A stretch of DNA of 5,559 bases, taken from an archaeon. GTDB taxonomy: Archaea; Nanobdellota; Nanobdellia; Woesearchaeales; GW2011-AR9. Below are positions 5,012-5,559 of the stretch, in pieces. The stretch is from positions 1 through 5,559 of the forward strand of contig JAHFRS010000082.1 in NCBI GenBank assembly GCA_023266155.1, written 5' to 3'. The translations under genes and the position numbers were made by a program. Within the stretch, counting starts at the first letter, position 1. Every line of letters starts with the position of its first letter. Under the pieces are notes generated by a model, which saw nothing but the letters and a program-made list of their open reading frames with translations, made no database searches and was not told the DNA's origin.

Positions 5012-5559
5012 ATGAAAGCAAAAAAAGAGCGGCAAACATTTCATCACTCTTATACCTGGCTGACGTTGTTGGTTATCCTGTCTTTATCGTTTGTCACCAT
5101 TATCCTTGGCTCTAAAACGGAAGTTGGCCTGACGGGAGGAGTGGCAACACAGACTGTCGCTTTGGCTCGACAAGGTTCTTCCCTTGATTTTGAAGTTAAA
5201 AACATTCCAGGGGTATATATGGCCACGTTCACGTTTTGTGACCAGGTGAGAGGCGGAATTTTTACATTTGATGAAACGACTCCCGTGAAGTTCAATGGCC
5301 GGGAATATTCTCATTTTACTGTTACCTCTCCTGATGCGAGTAAAGTCTGTAAAGCTGATTTTACCTTAAAAGTGCTGGAAACGGTCTTAAACCAAAAAGG
5401 GATTTCTGCCTACGACTTAAAATTGTATGCCAATGGCCGGGAATTGCCCCTGACGTTAACGAAGAAAGAACGTTATTTATATTATACCACCGCATCAGCC
5501 TCAGAACTAGGCCAATTTGTCATTGGGAAAGCTACCTTGACACCCACACCGACGACGAG
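5012..5559 (+). CDS. PGF-pre-PGF-like membrane-anchored surface protein, N-terminal part
   Basis: The reading frame from ATG 5012 stays open to the right edge (182 codons seen), so the C-terminus is missing. A basic N-terminus (MKAKKERQ) precedes a hydrophobic segment at about residues 14-33, which fits a signal anchor or signal peptide. A beta-rich extracellular domain follows at about 45-173 with two cysteines, C76 and C113, that could form a disulfide. Its second half (FTLKVLETVLNQKGISAYDL, then LYANG, ELPLTL and YLYYTTASASELGQFVIG) follows the pattern of the archaeal PGF-pre-PGF domain: a strand, a helix ending in a 'G-i-x-x-y-d-l' turn, a short Trp-like position, then paired Tyr strands ending in F-x-I. 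That domain is found in archaeal surface proteins. The visible end enters a Thr/Pro linker (TPTPTT), typical of a glycosylated stalk. The ATG is supported by the TATA box just upstream. The domain assignment is by pattern memory only. Confidence 0.75.
   Translation, partial: MKAKKERQTFHHSYTWLTLLVILSLSFVTIILGSKTEVGLTGGVATQTVALARQGSSLDFEVKNIPGVYMATFTFCDQVRGGIFTFDETTPVKFNGREYSHFTVTSPDASKVCKADFTLKVLETVLNQKGISAYDLKLYANGRELPLTLTKKERYLYYTTASASELGQFVIGKATLTPTPTT

Noticed and set aside
5050..5314. Two minus-strand ORFs opposite the surface protein
   Set aside because: The plus frame is open throughout, has a TATA box at the right distance and encodes a coherent signal plus beta domain, so these are shadows.

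Overview
The window looks archaeal. The ATPase belongs to the archaeal AAA+ type, the large membrane protein is a FlaJ/TadC-type secretion platform, and the right-edge gene resembles archaeal PGF-pre-PGF surface proteins. The tRNA-Phe carries an intron after position 37, has no encoded CCA, sits about 25 nt behind a box A (TATA) and ends in a T-run. TATA boxes at leaderless or short-leader distance precede two protein genes. The gene set would suit a DPANN (Woesearchaeota/Pacearchaeota-like) genome, but that placement is an inference from general resemblance.

Layout: (1) from the left edge to 826, the 3' part of an archaeal AAA+ ATPase gene that has lost its P-loop region to the window edge; (2) 836-3028, nine bases later and with its own GGTGGAG site, a 730-residue membrane protein with two tandem type II secretion F domains; (3) 3169-3600, a small zinc-binding protein with a very acidic tail and its own promoter; (4) 3601-4141, about 540 bases with no convincing ORF but many long perfect inverted repeats; (5) 4170-4281, intron-containing tRNA-Phe(GAA); (6) 4291-4860 on the minus strand, a HAD-fold 5'(3')-deoxyribonucleotidase-like protein converging on the tRNA; (7) 4861-5011, a divergent promoter region; (8) 5012 to the right edge, the start of a membrane-anchored surface protein.

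The first two genes probably form one transcription unit for a pilus-like or secretion machine. The right-edge protein is a possible cell-surface product, but nothing here links it to that machine. The tRNA and the nucleotidase are housekeeping genes.

The most interesting part is 3601-4141. Its helices reach 10-14 perfect base pairs. Three hairpins share an ACTG(C)/(G)CAGT core while their outer arms differ in sequence yet stay complementary. A 10+14 bp stem with a symmetric 6x6 A-rich internal loop encloses a junction of three adjacent hairpins. This looks like an undescribed large structured RNA, or less likely a DNA-level palindrome cluster. A 14-base sequence of the first hairpin also occurs upstream of the zinc-protein gene, so that gene is bracketed by copies.
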